Below, piece by piece: positions 60,001-64,000 of a DNA stretch of 64,000 bases (position 1 is the stretch's first letter; the number at the start of each line of letters is the position of its first letter). A program made the translations under genes and the position numbers. The DNA is from CAIZQW01 sp942493055. Lineage in GTDB: Bacteria; Verrucomicrobiota; Kiritimatiellia; RFP12; UBA1067. The notes under the pieces are model-generated. The model was not told the DNA's origin, made no database searches, and worked only from the letters and a program-made list of their open reading frames with translations. The stretch spans positions 310,001-374,000 of the forward strand of contig OW818680.1 in NCBI GenBank assembly GCA_942493055.1, in the 5' to 3' direction.

Positions 60001-62659
60001 GTCAGACAATTGGAAGATCACCGAAGGCTGGCTGAACTACAACGTCACGGACTCGTGGTTTGCTCATCTGGATGCGTCGCAGGCTAATCCGAGCCTGATC
60101 CAAAGCGTGCGCTCGGAGCGCATCCTCGGTCTCGGGTCAATCTCCTTTGATTACCGCGCGACGCTTGCGCCGGCCCAGATCAAGATCCAGTATACCGCGA
60201 ACGCCATTCCGCAAGATGACAGCGACACCGGCTGGGTGGATGCCACGAATATCAATATTGCTGCAACTGGAAGCTGGACTCCTTCGAACATCTATCTTGC
60301 GCTAGCAGCAGCCACGAATATCTATGTGCGCATCGTCAACAATACCTTGACCAACCGCAAGGCGACTGTGGACGTGCGGAACATTGTGATCTGGAACAAC
60401 CCGACCAACTCGCCAAACGATTGGGCTGCCTACAACATGAAAATTTCTGACACAGAGACCGATAAGTTGTGGCTCGACAAGAAGACAGTTTCAGGCACGG
60501 ATCCAGATAAAGCACGTTCCGGCTATTTGAACAACAGTCAGACTGCAAACATCATCCCGGGACGTCCCATGACCCAGTTCAATCCCTACATTATGGCTCC
60601 GCGTCTGACCAGCGGACTGGGGACGATCTCCTTCTTGGCGCGCGCCTTCACCACAGCTTATGCTGCGGGAAACACGAACACATCCATCTCTGTCTATGCG
60701 AGCACAGATGAATGGGATAAGTTTAAGCCCGACCCTCTCTGGACTAAGCTCTACACCTTTACGAACATCACCAACGCCTTCTATCGGCCCTACACCTACA
60801 CTCCCCATGTGCCGAATGACATCAAGGCTATGAAACTTGTGGTAGAAGGTGTGACACCGCCAGGCGGGACACCTCAGCGCGTCTGCCTTGATGAGTTAGT
60901 TGTGACGGAAGGGATCTTTTCGCGCTTCGATATTACGGACGTGAAGCTCCTCCTCTCCGGCACGCCAACCCCGCTTGAGACGAAACAGCCTGTCGAAGGC
61001 GAAGCCATCGGTGTTGAAGCACGTCTCTGCAATTTTGCCTTTGAGCCGCAGGACATAAAGGTCTGGCTCAGTTACGTGATCGGCACCAACACGTGGGGGG
61101 TCTTTAATGCACCAGAGGAAATGAGGAGGACGGAACGCCTGGAATTGATCGACCCCCTCAATCAACTCTATCGGACGCCTGAAGCCTTCAGTGTCACAGG
61201 AATTCCGGCGCAAGAGGCTCACACCGTGGTCCAGTATTTGGTTTGGGCAGAGTACGCAGACCCTGTCTCGGGCCGGGCTTGCATAACTAATTTGTCATGC
61301 TCGGTTGAACATCCCGCGTGGTATCCCACTAACTTGAACGATTCGTATGCCCCAGCAAAGTCGCCCTACTATATTGTGGGTTCAACGAACGCCCCTCTCT
61401 GGTTGACACCCCGTCTCCAGAATGTGCCGTATACAGGCGGTCTCTTCTCTGCCTTTGTGGGGGCACGTTCAAATTGGCTCGTGTCCTCAAGTATGCCATG
61501 GTTGTCGCCGCTCGCGTCATCGGGAGATGCACCCGCCCATACGCACTACTATGTCTCCCCAAATCCAAGTGTCTCCAGCCGCTCTGCAACGCTGACCTAT
61601 TCAAGCGCCCTGCTCAGCGAGACGCTGGTCGTGAATCAAGATCCTGCCCCATCAAATTTCTCCGCCACCCTTGATTTTGCAGGTTTCAGGTGGACGCTAG
61701 GCGGTGATCATCTTTGGTTCTCACAGACAACTGTCGTTAAAACCGGCGACTCTGCACTCCAAAGCGGCCCCATCTCGGATAATCAGACCTCCTGGATTGA
61801 AACCGTTGTCAAGGGCCCCAGCTTCCTGTCATTCTGGTGGCGCGTATCATCTGAGACGGACCGTGATTGCCTTGGCGTCTCGGTCGACGGGGTTCCCTTG
61901 AGTGTGATATCAGGAGCGAGCGACTGGAAAAAGGAGACCCTCAATATCCGGGCAGGGGAACATGTCGTGCGCTGGAGCTATACCAAAAATAGTTCACTGC
62001 ATTCTGGCAATGATTGCGGCTGGCTGGATGGGGTTGAGTGGGTACCGCCGCTTCAAGTCACGGTTTCGTTTGACCCGACACCGGGCATCTTGGAAACGAC
62101 AAACACACTCCTCTACTGCGTAGGATATCCTTACGAAAGCCTTCCTGTTCCGTCCCTGGATGGCTATAGCTTCGATGGCTGGTTTACGCAGATGGGAGAA
62201 TTGACCGTCCCTATTCATGCGTCAACCCTTGCAGAGGAGTACGTCCACAACCTTTTTGCGCGCTGGACACCCATTCCTTCCCCTGTCGGGTTTACGCTCT
62301 GGTCAGAGACTCTTGGACTACACGGCAACATCTACGACCTCTTCTTGCAGGACCGCAATCTTGACGGCATTGCCAATGGCTTTGAATATGCCTTCGGCAC
62401 CAACTTGCCGCTCAGTTCGCTCTTGCTCAACATCCGCTTTGTCAATGGCAAAGCCATCGTTGAAGTCCCCCAACAGGACGCAGCAACGCTCCCGTATGTG
62501 GATGTTCGGGTGAGGGGCAGTACGAACCTGCTGGATTGGACATTGCCGATGATCCCTGCAATCGATACGACAGGCAAACCGTCATACAAATCATGGCACG
62601 AGCCCCAAGGGACAACTCCAGCCAAAGCCTTCTTCAAGTTGGAGGCCGAGCTGAAGTAG
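57032..62659 (+). CDS. Giant secreted multidomain protein with BACON-like and Listeria-Bacteroides repeat domains
   Basis: 1875 residues: signal peptide to LFAA (22); a long series of beta-sandwich or LamG-like segments to about 1430; a BACON-like domain about 1452-1530 (SNWLVSSSMPWLSPL, ALLSETLVVNQDP); a sandwich about 1543-1672 ending in CGWLDGVEWVPP; one Listeria-Bacteroides repeat about 1673-1748 (FDPTPGILETT, YSFDGWFTQ, LFARWTP); and a C-terminal module (FLQDRNLDGIANGFEYAFG) found on many secreted PVC proteins. GGGGGAGG touches the ATG. No catalytic motif was found; surface binding or structural role is likely. Confidence 0.75.
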   Translation: MKTLSALFFIVLFSAISAHLFAAPVYDLDTADGRYLSFDDYSLTTGTTPTWQHFGPTAPTPSARGLKAGTNHLHQSSWSFLHCRIGRSTYIENSVLPILNGNEYVPIGTNYCLYLQNTTNVLIHSPVFTTGIGTLYLDAISLNYLDINIAIYIATNMVNDLGAPVPIDESANSNRTAIVWEPAPLDIITLVGGDPEFAYKRELNIRQPVCIKIMRNNMYADYFSRDGYYAVIDNIRVSEPPADVVMDKSAMPFNVYPRVNQEMNIQFRIDNVPGPYTTVSTLRTNVLLVSRWNYLNQKTTPWTTNVMQCVNIGDGAGNNELWQPLPPLPSYPDAGDLEYFFLCHFDGAYYQSYDYTVYPKVLDPVLFPPENMSPRTYSADGVTHNSGTNAPFVFPLRLFPSEHDTVKTLLYVNGSETPMALPMTLVGTNRWQAKYDVINYLNVTNLLWYFESTGAFTNAYQVTQEKHYWHNVNHIQNRALPYGDICGVTDASLTNRPAEWFGVTITPGESSYVLFTLDTSKSNCLAGRGEYQNFNGWNTGAVAQNAFTDADDKWPKVSCSQNFSSGWRQSYFSGLSNWFGTITFAGKTASVRVGPEAILSQPLSWLAGSFQYVTERTAINGLVADAETTGQRRNQGIRLLGGSDGLGLGYYQGSLGQQNGINGVGTVTYKARLSRPIATDPDYNYNVAYRFRDMMRTNYVLKCYMNAVTATPEAPSISIIAYYQSPRKFYEYRIVQLPDARDINAPYGVYAGRDGYVAHQIWKWNGSNTPQLLAESKRVNTVTTAWGGTELAYDARVTTTQSNPTEFRLYTTLTPTPSVSLRVRFQNTDIPFPAGSTTFEVVDSTNPILFGGYGFHSADCTLFVNTMTLNKTLVGAIDGGGTPTVVIGGGSSNHATEWYWPAELYSLSGNTFAPAMQSANVQVLTGSSELGPWTPFRNQTVNSYAYQNFSATTNAWNNLCARIQANDRVGVVIDGVRVGSWRGENITSAPSDNWKITEGWLNYNVTDSWFAHLDASQANPSLIQSVRSERILGLGSISFDYRATLAPAQIKIQYTANAIPQDDSDTGWVDATNINIAATGSWTPSNIYLALAAATNIYVRIVNNTLTNRKATVDVRNIVIWNNPTNSPNDWAAYNMKISDTETDKLWLDKKTVSGTDPDKARSGYLNNSQTANIIPGRPMTQFNPYIMAPRLTSGLGTISFLARAFTTAYAAGNTNTSISVYASTDEWDKFKPDPLWTKLYTFTNITNAFYRPYTYTPHVPNDIKAMKLVVEGVTPPGGTPQRVCLDELVVTEGIFSRFDITDVKLLLSGTPTPLETKQPVEGEAIGVEARLCNFAFEPQDIKVWLSYVIGTNTWGVFNAPEEMRRTERLELIDPLNQLYRTPEAFSVTGIPAQEAHTVVQYLVWAEYADPVSGRACITNLSCSVEHPAWYPTNLNDSYAPAKSPYYIVGSTNAPLWLTPRLQNVPYTGGLFSAFVGARSNWLVSSSMPWLSPLASSGDAPAHTHYYVSPNPSVSSRSATLTYSSALLSETLVVNQDPAPSNFSATLDFAGFRWTLGGDHLWFSQTTVVKTGDSALQSGPISDNQTSWIETVVKGPSFLSFWWRVSSETDRDCLGVSVDGVPLSVISGASDWKKETLNIRAGEHVVRWSYTKNSSLHSGNDCGWLDGVEWVPPLQVTVSFDPTPGILETTNTLLYCVGYPYESLPVPSLDGYSFDGWFTQMGELTVPIHASTLAEEYVHNLFARWTPIPSPVGFTLWSETLGLHGNIYDLFLQDRNLDGIANGFEYAFGTNLPLSSLLLNIRFVNGKAIVEVPQQDAATLPYVDVRVRGSTNLLDWTLPMIPAIDTTGKPSYKSWHEPQGTTPAKAFFKLEAELK

Positions 62660-62974
62660 GTGCGTCATGGTTTGCCGGAGATTCTAGCGCAAAAACCGCA
62701 AATAAAAGCGAAAATGTAGGGGCCCGGCGAACCCGCACGGGTTCCGTTGGCCCGCCTCACCCGTGAATACACGGACGGCGGAGCGAACATTTGCGCGGAA
62801 TCAACTCAATTTTCATCAGCAAAAAACAAGTTTTTTGCTGATGAAAATAAATAAAGATTTATCTGCGTGGCTATCCATTCCGCCGTCCGTGTATTCACGG
62901 GTGAGGCGGATGAGATAGCCACGCAATCTCTTTGCGGCTTTTGCGATAGAATCTTAGACACCCTGTGCAGAGCC
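62660..62974. repeat. Intergenic multi-branched inverted-repeat element
   Basis: Bases 62679-62702 pair with 62931-62954 over 24 bp with two mismatches, enclosing several arms. Within lie: a hairpin GAACCC-gcac-GGGTTC (62729-62744) inside GGGCC/GGCCC; CCGTG-aata-CACGG (62761-62774); a perfect 19-bp hairpin with AA loop (62809-62848); and GCGTGGCTATC/GATAGCCACGC (62865-62924). Bases 62752-62781 are the exact reverse complement of 62880-62909, a 30-bp inverted repeat that allows an alternative fold. No gene in the 315-base gap. Confidence 0.85.
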
Positions 62975-64000
62975 CTAAACCCCTTGGACTTCAGGTTCGA
63001 GCAGGATGCCGAATGCCGCTTGAACGCGGTTTTGCATAATCTGCAAGAGGGCGAGGATGTCAGAGGCGCAGGCGCCGTCGTCAACAGCGATGATGTTGGC
63101 GTGGAAGTCAGTGACATAAGCGCCGCCGATGCGCAGTCCTTTGCACCCCGCCTCATCCAGGAGCCGTGCGGCAGATGCTCCCGGCGGATTCTTAAAGACC
63201 GATCCAGCGGTGCGCAAGCCGGCAAGCGGCATGCGTTTTTCGCGGATGGTCCGGCGCTTTTCTTTGATCGCTTCAGGATCTGCGCGCGTCAAGGTCAATG
63301 CGCACGCAACCGCGACACGCGCGTGAAGCCCCGCGCAATGGCGATAGGAGAACGCCAATTCAGCTGGAGTCATGACGCGCAGTGCGCCATCCGGCTCAAT
63401 ACAGCGGACCCACTTGACATGCTGAGCAATCTCTCCGCCATGCGCCCCGGCATTCATCGCCAGCCAGCCCCCGACGCTTCCGGGGACACCTTCCAAAAAC
63501 TCAAGTCCAGACCAGCCATCCGTTGTCAGCTTGTCCAAGAGTGCCGGACCGCGCCAGCCGCACCCCACAACCACGGCTCCGTCGTCCTCGACCCGATACT
63601 CACGACAGGCATCCTTGGTGAAGCGGACAGCACAGCCATCCATTCCTAAGTCACTGACCCACATATTTGCGCCTGCGCCAAAGAGCCGAAGCGGCACGTC
63701 AAGCGCCTGGCATGCACGAAGGACAGAAGCCATGGCCGCTTCATCCTCGACCTCGACACGCCACTGCGCCGTGCCGCCGACCCCATAAGTGGACCAGCGT
63801 GTTAAATCGCCGTTTGCGACAACAATAGCGCCGGGAATTCCCTCCGGCGGAAACAGAGCAGAAGGATGCTCTCCCCCCTTGGAACCCCGCACATAATCCG
63901 CAAGTTGGATAATATCCCCGGCGCCGGCAATCAGAACAAAATCACCAGGCTGGACCGTTGCTTTCAAGAAGTTCCAGACCTCCTCAATGCTGCGAGCCAG
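62975..64000 (-). CDS. murB: MurC-MurB fusion, C-terminal part (partial)
   Basis: The frame stays open to the window edge. The first about 30 visible residues (EEVWNFLKATVQPGDFVLIAGAGDI) look like the C-terminus of MurC (UDP-MurNAc:L-alanine ligase), directly followed by a full MurB domain, UDP-N-acetylenolpyruvoylglucosamine reductase. MurB features: STYGVGGTAQWRV, LFGAGANMWVSD, GVPGSVGGWLAMNAGAHGGEI for FAD, catalytic Ser in AGSVFKNPPG, and late Glu in LLEPEV. A TTG at 63967 could be a start but the MurC-like residues run past it. Peptidoglycan precursor synthesis, cytoplasmic. Confidence 0.88.
   Translation of the reverse strand: MARSIEEVWNFLKATVQPGDFVLIAGAGDIIQLADYVRGSKGGEHPSALFPPEGIPGAIVVANGDLTRWSTYGVGGTAQWRVEVEDEAAMASVLRACQALDVPLRLFGAGANMWVSDLGMDGCAVRFTKDACREYRVEDDGAVVVGCGWRGPALLDKLTTDGWSGLEFLEGVPGSVGGWLAMNAGAHGGEIAQHVKWVRCIEPDGALRVMTPAELAFSYRHCAGLHARVAVACALTLTRADPEAIKEKRRTIREKRMPLAGLRTAGSVFKNPPGASAARLLDEAGCKGLRIGGAYVTDFHANIIAVDDGACASDILALLQIMQNRVQAAFGILLEPEVQGV

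Overview
The window looks like part of a chromosome from a PVC-superphylum bacterium, most like Kiritimatiellota (Lentisphaerota or Verrucomicrobiota are alternatives). This is inferred from gene content. There are three formylglycine-type sulfatases, many signal-peptide-bearing carbohydrate-active enzymes without any SusC/SusD pair, an autotransporter-associated beta-strand-repeat protein at the left edge, large secreted beta-rich proteins ending in a shared type of C-terminal module, and a MurC-MurB fusion at the right edge (a MurB/MurC fusion is known from Verrucomicrobium spinosum). There is no rRNA, no convincing tRNA, no CRISPR array, no phage and no intact transposase.

Layout. 1-431: end of a beta-strand-repeat protein. 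473-5046 (+): sialic-acid catabolism, with a sialidase broken by a 1-base frameshift, a sialate O-acetylesterase, N-acetylneuraminate lyase and an N-acylglucosamine 2-epimerase. 5078-20448 (-): a long polysaccharide-degradation run with GH92, an FAD-dependent oxidoreductase, a discoidin/GH9-like protein, a PL10 pectate lyase, GH16, an agarase-like clan-A hydrolase, a parallel beta-helix protein and a sulfatase, several with 4-base overlaps. 20524-23305: an FG-GAP protein and a secreted protein with an HExxH motif, separated by a MITE-like element. 23310-28658 (-): rhamnose cluster with an AraC regulator, rhaA, rhaT, rhaD and a XylR-like regulator. 28679-34715: a coiled-coil protein, ispG, a basic protein with a C2H2 zinc finger, and an M48 membrane protease. 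34864-43384: GH97, a three-gene membrane operon (DUF481, EF-hand protein, channel-like protein) and two divergent sulfatases. 43442-45953 (+): GT2, an NCS1-type permease and rhaM. 46297-49831 (-): bioB-bioF-bioG-bioC. 50089-54804 (-): a Xer recombinase, dCMP deaminase, and tpiA-acn. 55037-62659 (+): TM2 and DUF2752 proteins, a BNR_4 beta-propeller and a giant secreted protein. 62975 to the edge (-): MurC-MurB.

The genes describe a glycan scavenger: host- or algal-type glycans are desulfated, deacetylated and cut outside the cytoplasm, and sialic acid and L-rhamnose are fed into central metabolism. No rhamnulokinase is in the window.

The least ordinary feature is the intergenic DNA. Most long gaps hold highly structured palindromic elements: three-way-junction or multi-branched inverted repeats at 2773-2925, 7441-7563, 46101-46235, 51851-52037 and 62679-62954, and a MITE with 23-bp terminal repeats and a 9-bp direct repeat at 21945-22169. 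Two of these (near 7.5 kb and 46.1 kb) are clearly copies of one family, and others share a hairpin core or inverted arrays of 7- or 8-base units. Several genes also have good sigma70-type promoters so close to the start codon that their mRNAs should be leaderless or nearly so.
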